From SXXH01 sp041165735 (GTDB taxonomy: Bacteria > Planctomycetota > UBA1135 > GCA-002686595), in contig JBKDQQ010000168.1 of the NCBI GenBank assembly GCA_046341775.1, positions 1-19,324 of the forward strand: 19,324 nucleotides of DNA, read 5' to 3'. The notes under the pieces were generated by a model that made no database searches, was not told where the DNA came from, and saw nothing but the letters and a program-made list of their open reading frames with translations. Below are positions 7,831 to 14,077 of this stretch, in pieces (position 1 is the stretch's first letter; each line of letters opens with the position of its first letter). Position numbers and translations under genes: made by a program.

Positions 7831-8679
7831 ATGTTCCTCGAGGTCCTGCGCCAAGTCACTCGGTCCGCCCCGCCTCCCACGCCGCGCCGCATGGCCAAGG
7901 TGCTCAACATCGCCTCGGGCAAGGGCGGCACCGGCAAGAGCATCGTCGCCTCGAACCTCGCCGTGCTGCGCGCGCAGGCGGGCGAGCGCGTGTGCCTGGT
8001 CGACTTCGACGCGGGCATGGCGAACGCGCACCTCCTCTTGGGACTGGTGCCGCGCTACGACCTGGGCCATGTGCTCGACGGCCAGGTCTCGGCTCCGTTC
8101 GCGCTCGTCGACGGGCCGGCGGGCATCAAGTTGCTGTCCGGAGGAGTGGGGCGAGCCGCCTTGCAGAACCCGACGCCGCGCGAACTCGATCGTCTCTTCG
8201 GGGCCTTGGCCGCCCTGGAGTCGCAGTTCGACCTCGTGATCGTCGACCATGGGGCCGGGATGGGCGTCGCCACCGTGGCGCACGTCGCCGCGGCGCGCGC
8301 GTTGCTGCTCGTCACCACGCACGAGGTGACTTCGCTCTCCGACGCCTACGCGCTGTACAAGCACGCCATGTCCGTGGCGCCGGACCTGCGGACCGGGGTG
8401 GTCATGAACCGCGCCCCGGACGAGTCCGCCGCGCGCGCCGCCTTCGAGCGCTTCGAGGGCGTCGCCCGGCGGCACGTGGGCAAGGTCCCGGAGTGGGTGG
8501 GTTGGGTCCCTTCCGACGAGGCGGTGCTGAAGAGCGTCCAGGCTCGCGGACCGGTGGTGCTGCGCGAGCCGCATGCGCCCGCCGCCCTGCGGCTGTCGTC
8601 GGTGGCCCGGTGGGAGGCCATCGACCTGGCGCCGGTGGCGCGCGGCTTCTACGAGACCGCCCGACGCGCCTTGCGCTGA
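7831..8679 (+). CDS. MinD/FlhG (YlxH)-family P-loop ATPase
   Basis: The 282-residue product has the deviant Walker A motif GKGGTGKS (residues 30-37, signature Lys K31, catalytic-site Lys K36), a switch I-like region VDFDAGMANAH (D58, D60) and a switch II-like VDHGAGMG (D139). DFDAGMAN is closer to FlhG (DADLGLAN) than to MinD or ParA. Such ATPases dimerise on ATP and position flagella, secretion machines or division proteins at the membrane. No flhF, flagellar or min gene is nearby, so its cargo cannot be read from context. I kept the first ATG (7831) because FlhG proteins carry an N-terminal helix before the P-loop and FLEVLRQVTR could be one; the ATG at 7891 (MAKVLNIASGKGG) is a credible alternative. 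The next gene follows after 112 bp and may be functionally linked. Confidence 0.9.
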   Translation: MFLEVLRQVTRSAPPPTPRRMAKVLNIASGKGGTGKSIVASNLAVLRAQAGERVCLVDFDAGMANAHLLLGLVPRYDLGHVLDGQVSAPFALVDGPAGIKLLSGGVGRAALQNPTPRELDRLFGALAALESQFDLVIVDHGAGMGVATVAHVAAARALLLVTTHEVTSLSDAYALYKHAMSVAPDLRTGVVMNRAPDESAARAAFERFEGVARRHVGKVPEWVGWVPSDEAVLKSVQARGPVVLREPHAPAALRLSSVARWEAIDLAPVARGFYETARRALR

Positions 8680-8791
8680 AGTCCGGCGCCGAGCAGCGGG
8701 GGTTGGAGGTGCGCCGCGCGCGCGACTCCGTCGACGCAAACCTCCCCGTGGAATCCGCTTCCGTCATTGCGTACCTAGGTGGCCACACGCC

Positions 8792-9565
8792 ATGGACGCC
8801 CTAGCCCTGCTCTGCACGATCCACGCCGACGGACCCTCCACCCTCGCCCGATTGCGCGAGGGCGGCGTGGCCAGCCTGGCGCAGGTGGCCGCCTGCGACG
8901 AGTCGCGCCTCGCGTCGCTCCTGTGCGCCTCGTCCGCCTCCGCCCGCCGGTTCCAGCGCGAGGCGGCGGGCATGGCCGCGCGCCTCTCGGCCGAGGAACT
9001 GCCCGCCCCGGCGCGCCGCGCGCGCGGGCGGCGGCCACTGTCAAGCAAACTGGACACCACGCCCGCCGTCGCGCCCGCGCCCGCCGTCGCGCCCGCCTCC
9101 GCCGCGCCGGAACGCGACCTGCGCTCGGTGCTGGAGCGTTGGCGCGACCTCGACGCGGTGGGGGAGTTCGCCGACGAGGCGCCGCGCTCCGCGCCGCCCG
9201 CACCGGCGCCCGCGCCCGAACTCGCGGCGGGGGACCTCGACGGCCTCGACGAACGCGCGGTGGAGCTGCTGTGCGGAGCGGGCGTGCACACGCTCGAACT
9301 GCTCGCGGCTTGCGATCCCCTGCTGATCTCCGCCCGCTCGGGCCTCGGCTACAGCACCCTCGTGCGCTGGCGCGCCTTGGCCGGGCGCGCCGCGCGCGAG
9401 CGCGCCTTGCGTTCGCCGCCCGAGCCGCGCGCCGTGGATCGCGGTCCCGCTCCGCGCGTGGTGGCGCCGCCCATCGGCGTGCATGTGCTGCAACCCATGC
9501 CGCGCGGCGAGCGGCGCGAGGAGCCGGCGGCGGCCTCCGACAGCGCCGGCGGACCCTTCGCCTGA
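8792..9565 (+). CDS. Protein with two helix-hairpin-helix-like repeats joined by a Pro/Ala linker
   Basis: I chose ATG 8792 because hydrophobic, ordered sequence begins there (MDALALLCTIHADG) and a CTAG-containing palindrome (ACCTAGGT, 8773-8780) lies just upstream. The 257-residue product has two related segments. One is at about residues 16-70 (REGGVASLAQVAACDESRLA) and the other at about 150-203 (CGAGVHTLELLAACDPLLIS). Both follow the pattern GV-x-(S/T)L-xx-(V/L)AACD-xxx-L, then a helix rich in Arg and Ala. This resembles the helix-hairpin-helix fold seen in DUF4332 and RNA polymerase alpha C-terminal proteins, which often bind DNA or protein. Residues about 75-145 and the C-terminal 45 are disordered and Pro/Ala/Arg rich; the linker contains copy B of the CTGTCAA dyad. 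The function is unknown. Partnership with the preceding ATPase is possible but unproven. Confidence 0.75.
   Translation: MDALALLCTIHADGPSTLARLREGGVASLAQVAACDESRLASLLCASSASARRFQREAAGMAARLSAEELPAPARRARGRRPLSSKLDTTPAVAPAPAVAPASAAPERDLRSVLERWRDLDAVGEFADEAPRSAPPAPAPAPELAAGDLDGLDERAVELLCGAGVHTLELLAACDPLLISARSGLGYSTLVRWRALAGRAARERALRSPPEPRAVDRGPAPRVVAPPIGVHVLQPMPRGERREEPAAASDSAGGPFA
9038..9056 (+). repeat. CTGTCAA-N8-GACA dyad, copy B
   Basis: The plus strand reads CTGTCAAGCAAACTGGACA. With the preceding A it shares the exact 14-mer ACTGTCAAGCAAAC with copy D. It lies inside the disordered linker of the helix-hairpin-helix protein. Confidence 0.6.
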
Positions 9566-9646
9566 CGCCACGGCCGGCTCCGCCGCGCCCCATCCGTCGA
9601 GCGCGCGGCTCGCAGGCCGCCGCGAGCATCCCTGGTCGGCGGCATC

Positions 9647-9665
9647 CGTCAAATGAAATTGACAG
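9647..9665 (-). repeat. CTGTCAA-N8-GACG dyad, copy C
   Basis: The minus strand reads CTGTCAATTTCATTTGACG. It sits in the 133-bp gap between the convergent genes ending at 9565 and 9699. GTCAA and TTGAC form a true inverted repeat around six bases, so a small hairpin or a dimeric protein site is possible. No other feature is seen in this gap. Confidence 0.55.
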
Positions 9666-9698
9666 ACCGCCTGGCGTTGCGCGGACCGCGGGTCGCGA

Positions 9699-10268
9699 TC
9701 AGCGCGTGGCGACCTTCTCCAGCAGGTCGACGAAGGCGCGCGCGTCCTTGAAGCCGATGGCCGTCCTGCGCGTCGATCCGTCGGGCGAGAGGAACACGAT
9801 CGTCGGATAGGCGTTGATCGCGTGCCGCGCGGCGAGCGGCGCGCCGGCCTTGCTCTCGGCGTCGATGGAGACGCACAAGATGCCCGAGGTGGCCTTGACC
9901 ACGGCGGGATCGCCGAAGGTCTCGCGCGTCATCTTCTTGCAGGGCCCGCACCAGCTCGTCCAGAAATCGAGCATGACGAGCTTTTTCGAACTCTTCGCCT
10001 CCGCCAGCACGGCGTCGTAGTCCTCCGCCTTGCGCCACGCCATGCCGCCGGGCGTCGGGGCGTGCGCGTCGCCCGCCGCGACGGAGGGCTTGTCCGCCAT
10101 GGGCACGACGGAGGACTTCGGGTCGCGCGGCGAGTCCGCCGCGGGTTCGGCGCGCGGCGCCGCGCCGCTGGAACCCCCCGGTCCACGCCCATCGCAAGCG
10201 ACGACGAGGAACAGGCTCGCCGCCGCCACGGCGTCGGCGGCGCGTAACGATCGGAAAGACGGCTGCAT
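9699..10268 (-). CDS. Thioredoxin-fold lipoprotein (disulfide reductase-like)
   Basis: The start complementary to 10266-10268 gives a 189-residue protein whose N-terminus is a lipoprotein signal with lipobox VVAC, the lipidated cysteine being C25. Aspartate at +2 (D26) is the classical inner-membrane retention signal in Enterobacteria, although its meaning in this lineage is not established. A disordered Pro/Ser/Asp-rich tether (26-75) leads to a thioredoxin domain with the active site WCGPCKK (C107, C110), the strand VMLDFWTSWC and the cis-proline segment AYPTIVF. FxDP after the active site resembles the DsbD C-terminal/Thioredoxin_7 group. It should face the periplasm and reduce or shuffle disulfides. 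An in-frame ATG three codons upstream (10277) is an alternative. It is transcribed divergently from the aminotransferase, sharing a 115-bp control region. Confidence 0.9.
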   Translation of the reverse strand: MQPSFRSLRAADAVAAASLFLVVACDGRGPGGSSGAAPRAEPAADSPRDPKSSVVPMADKPSVAAGDAHAPTPGGMAWRKAEDYDAVLAEAKSSKKLVMLDFWTSWCGPCKKMTRETFGDPAVVKATSGILCVSIDAESKAGAPLAARHAINAYPTIVFLSPDGSTRRTAIGFKDARAFVDLLEKVATR

Positions 10269-10383
10269 GCGGGCCATTCTGGCAAACGCGGCCATCGGCC
10301 GGGAGGGCGGTTCGCTACCCTTGTGGTCCAGGCCCGCGGATCCTCCGTGCGAGGAGCGACCCGGCCTGCCGCCACCGCGCACG

Positions 10384-11622
10384 ATGACCGCCACCACCTT
10401 GCGACCCTCCACCTTGATCTCCGCGGCCCAGGATCGCCCGGCCGACGACCCGATCTTCCAACTCAACGCCGAGGCCACTCGGCGCGCCCAGGCGGGCGAG
10501 AGCATCGTCAACGCGACCCTGGGGGCCTTGATGGAGGACGATGGGACGCTCGCGGTGCTGCCCACGATGGTCGAGGCGTTGCGCGCCGTGCCGGCCAAGC
10601 GCGCGGCGGCCTACGCCCCGATCAGCGGCGATGCGCCGTACCTCGCGGCCGTGGTCGAGGACGTGTTCGGCGGCACGCCTCTGGCGTCGTCGACCGTCGC
10701 CGCGGCCACCCCGGGCGGCACGGGCGCTTTGCACCACGCCATCGCGCTGTTCCTCGAGCCGGGCCAGTCGCTGCTGACGACGAACTTCCACTGGTCTCCC
10801 TACGACACGCTGGCGGCGCAGGCGCGCCGCGGCGTGCGCGAGTTCCGCATGTTCGACGCACAAGGAGGCTTCGACCTCGCGGCGTACGAGCGCGGACTCG
10901 ACGAGTGCCTGGCGGAACAGGGGCGCGCGCTCGTGTTCCTCAACACGCCCTGCCACAACCCCACGGGCTATTCGCTGGACGAGGCGGAATGGCGCGCGGT
11001 GGCGCGCCTCACCCGCGCGGCCGGCGAGAAGGCCCCGGTGGCGTTCCTGCTGGACATGGCCTACGCGCGCTTCGGCAACGAGGCCTCCCAGCGCTGGTCG
11101 CACCACGCCGAGGAGATCCTCGAGAGCTGCACCTTCCTCGTCGCGTGGACAGGGAGCAAGTCGCTCGCGCAGTACGGCGCGCGCATCGGCGCCCTGCTGG
11201 CGTGCAGTCGCGACGCGGAGGAACGCGCGCGCATCAAGAACGCGCTCGCGTTCGCGTGCCGCGGCACCTGGTCGAACTGCAACCACGCCGGGATCCTCGC
11301 CGCGACCGAAGTGCTGTCGAAGCCCGAACTGCGCGCCAAGGCCGACGAGGAGCGGGCGCGCCTCGTGGGCCTGCTCGACGAGCGCGTGTCGGCCTTCAAC
11401 CGCGCCGCGCGCCAACGCGGCCTCGCGCATCCGCGCTACGAAGGGGGCTTCTTCGTGTCGGTCTTCGTGCGCGACGCCGAACGGACCGCGGCGTCGATGC
11501 GCGCCGACGGCGTCTACGTCGTGCCGATGGAGGGCGCGGTGCGCGTCGCCTTGTGCTCGACGCCCGCGCGCGACGTCGAGCGGCTCGTCGCCAGCCTCGC
11601 CAAGGCGGAGGGGCGCGCGTGA
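10384..11622 (+). CDS. PLP-dependent aminotransferase, fold type I (class I/II)
   Basis: The 412-residue product has the class I/II signatures: CHNPTGYSLDE with N192, LDMAY with D224 and Y227, the PLP Schiff-base lysine K259 in WTGSKSLAQYGARIGAL, and a C-terminal VRVALCS whose Arg should bind the substrate carboxylate. The CHNPTG and TGSKS forms point to the aspartate/aromatic branch of the family, but I cannot assign the amino donor. The ATG at 10384 is preferred because the frame upstream is low in conserved residues. It lies 115 bp from the divergent lipoprotein start, with a CTACCCT promoter-like element near 10315-10321. Its TGA overlaps the GTG of the next gene, so the two are almost certainly co-translated and functionally related. 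Confidence 0.92.
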   Translation: MTATTLRPSTLISAAQDRPADDPIFQLNAEATRRAQAGESIVNATLGALMEDDGTLAVLPTMVEALRAVPAKRAAAYAPISGDAPYLAAVVEDVFGGTPLASSTVAAATPGGTGALHHAIALFLEPGQSLLTTNFHWSPYDTLAAQARRGVREFRMFDAQGGFDLAAYERGLDECLAEQGRALVFLNTPCHNPTGYSLDEAEWRAVARLTRAAGEKAPVAFLLDMAYARFGNEASQRWSHHAEEILESCTFLVAWTGSKSLAQYGARIGALLACSRDAEERARIKNALAFACRGTWSNCNHAGILAATEVLSKPELRAKADEERARLVGLLDERVSAFNRAARQRGLAHPRYEGGFFVSVFVRDAERTAASMRADGVYVVPMEGAVRVALCSTPARDVERLVASLAKAEGRA

Positions 11623-12407
11623 ACCGCGACTGGGAGCTGTCGCACGGCTACGGCCCGCGCGTGCACGTGCTCGACAACTGCTTCCACGCCACCGCGCTGG
11701 CGAAGATCGGTTCGCCCGACACGCCGCTGCGCGACCTGCTCGCGTTGCTGCGCAGCGTGTACCACTCGTTGCTGGTCGTGTCCTGCGGGCGCGAGCTGCC
11801 GCGCGTGCGGGCGGCGGTCCCCACGCGCATGGCCGCGACGCATCCCGAGGCCGGCGTCTGGCGCGGCGAGGTGTTCGACACCACGGCGCAGGTGGTGGTG
11901 GTCGACATCGTGCGCGCCGGCATCGTGCCTTCGCAGGTGTGCTTCGAACTGCTCGCCACGATCCTGCCGGAGCGCAACGTGCGCCTCGACCACCTCGCCA
12001 TGGCGCGCGTCGCCGACGACCACGGGCAAGTCGTGGGCGTGGACCTCTCGGGCAGCAAGATCGGCGGCAGCGTCGAGGGCGCCACCATGCTGCTGCCCGA
12101 TCCCATGGGCGCGACGGGCGGGACGACCGTGCGCGCGCTGCGGCACTACTTCGAGCACCATGGACGCCCCGCGCGCGTCGTGGCGCTGCCGATGATCGCC
12201 ACGCCCGAGTACCTGCGCGCGGTGCTCGACGCCTTCCCCGACCTCGTCGTGTACACGGCGCGCGTGGATCGCGGCTTGAGCGACGCCGACACCTTGGCGC
12301 GCGCCCCCGGCGAGGCGTGGTCGAAGGAGCGCGGACTCGACGCCAGGAGCTACATCGTGCCCGGCGCCGGCGGCATGGGCGAGGTCGTCAACAACAGTTG
12401 GTGCTGA
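11619..12407 (+). CDS. Divergent uracil phosphoribosyltransferase-like protein
   Basis: The product starts at GTG 11619, overlapping the aminotransferase stop (GTGA), and is 262 residues long, more than 50 longer than typical Upp. The UPRT fold is visible: VDIVRAG (R99-G101, matching ILRAG), the PRPP loop DPMGATGGTT (residues 161-170, matching DPMLATGGS), YTARVDRGL (matching YTASIDQGL) and a final YIVPGAGGMG (from Y245, matching YIIPGLGDAG). Two deviations stand out. The GDAGD uracil-contact loop is replaced by GGMGEVVNNSW, and about 16 extra residues lie between the RGL and YIVPG blocks. The protein probably still uses PRPP, but uracil as the acceptor base is doubtful. Pairing with an aminotransferase suggests a modified-base or nucleotide pathway; that step is inference. 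The downstream neighbour is convergent. Confidence 0.82.
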   Translation: MNRDWELSHGYGPRVHVLDNCFHATALAKIGSPDTPLRDLLALLRSVYHSLLVVSCGRELPRVRAAVPTRMAATHPEAGVWRGEVFDTTAQVVVVDIVRAGIVPSQVCFELLATILPERNVRLDHLAMARVADDHGQVVGVDLSGSKIGGSVEGATMLLPDPMGATGGTTVRALRHYFEHHGRPARVVALPMIATPEYLRAVLDAFPDLVVYTARVDRGLSDADTLARAPGEAWSKERGLDARSYIVPGAGGMGEVVNNSWC

Positions 12408-12422
12408 GGACCGGCCGGGCGC

Positions 12423-12446
12423 GCCGCGGACGGCTCACGCCGCGGC
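12423..12446. terminator. Possible bidirectional hairpin between convergent genes
   Basis: GCCGCGG at 12423-12429 pairs with CCGCGGC at 12440-12446 across a 10-base loop. It sits in the 27-bp gap between the UPRT-like stop and the HDOD gene, overlapping the latter's stop codon. It lacks a U-tract, so intrinsic termination is uncertain. Confidence 0.3.
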
Positions 12447-13622
12447 CCTCCGGCAGGCCTCGATCCAGCGCTCCAGCCGTCCCGCGCGTCCCGTCGCGGC
12501 GAGGTGCGCGTGGTCGAGCTCGCGCAGGCCGTCGCCGCCCGCGGATGGACCTTCGAGCACGCACGAGGCCACGTGCACCGCGGTGAGGGGCGAGAACTCG
12601 CGCTCCATCCACTGCGAAGGCCGGTGGTGGAACGCCACCGCCTCGATCACGCCGGGCGGGAGTCCGAAGCGCTGCATCAGGTGGGCGCCCACGTGCGCGT
12701 GGTCGACGCCGAACAGGCGCGCCTCGATGTCGTCGCGCGCGAGCCCGTCGCGCCGCGCCAGCGTGCGCGCGAACTCGAATCGATCGGCGCGGCAGCTCGC
12801 CAGGACCAGCTCGCCGCAATCGTGCATCAAGCCGGCGAGGAAGCCCTCCTCCACCAGGCGCTTGTCGCAACGCTCGACCTCGAGGATCGCGCGCGCGGCG
12901 CAAGCGACGCTCCACGAGCGGCGCCAGACCGATTCGGCGGTGAAGTGCTTGAGCTTGGCGTCGTCGAAGGCGCGCATCGTCTCGACCGACAGGACGAGCG
13001 ACTGCAGCGACTCCAGGCCTAGGATGGCGGCGGCCTCGCCCGGGTCGACGATGCGGCGGCGCAGGCCGGACTTGGCGCTGTTGACGATTCCCAACACGCG
13101 CGAGGTGAGGCCCATGTCGCGCTGCACGATGCGTCCCAGGTCCGCGACCGTGGCGTCGGGCTCCTTGGCGCGCGCCACGAACTCCTGCCACAAGGCCGGC
13201 GCCGAAGGCAGGTGCTCCACGTGGCGCAGCAGGTGCTGCAGGCGTGGCGTGGCGAGGCGGCGCTGCAATTCCACCGCGCGCAGCAGGCCTTCGCGCAAGC
13301 GCGCTTCGTCCGAACCGCGGGCCAGCGTGTCGTGGGCGTCGACCGCGAGCGCGGCGCGTTCGCCCGCATCCAGCGGATCGAGCACGAAGAGGCGCAGCAC
13401 CTCGGGACGCGCGAGGCGCGCGCGTTGCAGCAGGTCGTCGCCTTCGGCCAGCGCTCCGCCATCGGCCAGCAGCAGGTCGACCTCGTCCCTCGCGATGAGC
13501 CGCATCGCATCCTCGCCGTCCTTGGCGCGCAGGACTTCCACGTCGGCGGGCAAGAGGGCCATCAGGCTGGAGGCGCTGTTGGCGGGGCGGGAAGGCTCGA
13601 CGACTAGGATGCGCGTATTCAT
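12435..13622 (-). CDS. Response regulator with degenerate receiver domain and HDOD output domain
   Basis: The 395-residue protein begins MNTRILVVEPSRP at the ATG complementary to 13620-13622. Residues 1-115 match a CheY-like receiver. The usual acidic pair is reduced to E9-P10, D54 lies at the phosphoacceptor position (LLLADGG), the switch Thr/Ser is replaced in LFVLDP, and the conserved Lys-Pro is Arg-Gly (R102). Phosphorylation is therefore doubtful. Residues about 125-320 form an HDOD domain with RLQHLLRHVEHLPSAP, IVQRDMGLTSRVLGIVNSA and GFLAGLMHDCGEL (H267, D268). HDOD proteins are HD-fold relatives, generally without phosphodiesterase activity, that act in signalling, chemotaxis or motility control. 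No kinase gene is adjacent. The gene is convergent with the UPRT-like gene. Confidence 0.9.
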   Translation of the reverse strand: MNTRILVVEPSRPANSASSLMALLPADVEVLRAKDGEDAMRLIARDEVDLLLADGGALAEGDDLLQRARLARPEVLRLFVLDPLDAGERAALAVDAHDTLARGSDEARLREGLLRAVELQRRLATPRLQHLLRHVEHLPSAPALWQEFVARAKEPDATVADLGRIVQRDMGLTSRVLGIVNSAKSGLRRRIVDPGEAAAILGLESLQSLVLSVETMRAFDDAKLKHFTAESVWRRSWSVACAARAILEVERCDKRLVEEGFLAGLMHDCGELVLASCRADRFEFARTLARRDGLARDDIEARLFGVDHAHVGAHLMQRFGLPPGVIEAVAFHHRPSQWMEREFSPLTAVHVASCVLEGPSAGGDGLRELDHAHLAATGRAGRLERWIEACRRAAA

Positions 13623-13867
13623 GGCCGGGATTCCCAGCTTTCGGCCATCGCGCGCGGATCGGCGGAGGAAATCCTTTCAACCCGTCGGTCGCGGCCGCGG
13701 CGGGTCGCGGCTCGCGCGTCCCGTCGCGGACGAGTTCGCGTCCCTCGCGCGGCGGGTCCGCACCCCGATCGGCGCGGCCATCGCGATCCCGCCCCACCCG
13801 GCGCCTCGCGAGCGACGAGACGACGGCCGGGGCCGCATGTCGTGCACCTCCCGGGCGCGCTCGTGCT

Positions 13868-13886
13868 TGTCGGGTTTGCTTGACAG
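13868..13886 (-). repeat. CTGTCAA-N8-GACA dyad, copy D
   Basis: The minus strand reads CTGTCAAGCAAACCCGACA and shares the exact 14-mer ACTGTCAAGCAAAC (13874-13887) with copy B, nearly 5 kb away. It is intergenic. Confidence 0.6.
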
Positions 13887-13990
13887 TCCGCCGCGCTCCA
13901 GCGTCGCGGGCCGCATGGCTGGCGCGGGCGCGAGCGCGCACCTGCGCGGCGCGTGGCGCCGATGAGCCTCCCTCCCCGCCTCCGTCGACA

Positions 13991-14007
13991 CCCGTCCCGG
14001 GGACGGG
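13991..14007 (-). terminator. GC-rich hairpin downstream of the propeller gene
   Basis: CCCGTCCC and GGGACGGG form a perfect 8-bp inverted repeat around a single central base, about 70 nt past the stop codon of the minus-strand gene ending at 14078. Position and stem strength fit a transcription terminator or 3'-end stabiliser. The missing U-tract keeps confidence low. Confidence 0.35.
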
Positions 14008-14077
14008 CGCCACGGCGGGCGGCCGCGCCCTGCGCCTGCCGGCGCGCCTGGTCGCGCGCCGTGCCGCTGCGCGCGCT

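Larger units (their letters stand above)
13623..14077. other. Non-coding interval between the HDOD gene and the propeller gene
   Basis: Both flanking genes are on the minus strand. The open frames crossing this 455-bp stretch look like compositional noise. It contains a GAAA/TTTC-type small inverted repeat at 13667-13679, copy D of the CTGTCAA dyad at 13868-13886 and a strong GC hairpin at 13991-14007. The HDOD promoter must lie within it. Nothing resembles a tRNA or a known riboswitch. Confidence 0.55.

Noticed and set aside
6250..8739. 829-codon minus-strand frame opposite pyk and the ATPase gene
   Set aside because: It spans two well-recognised plus-strand genes and their gap; the high GC third positions remove stop codons on the opposite strand.
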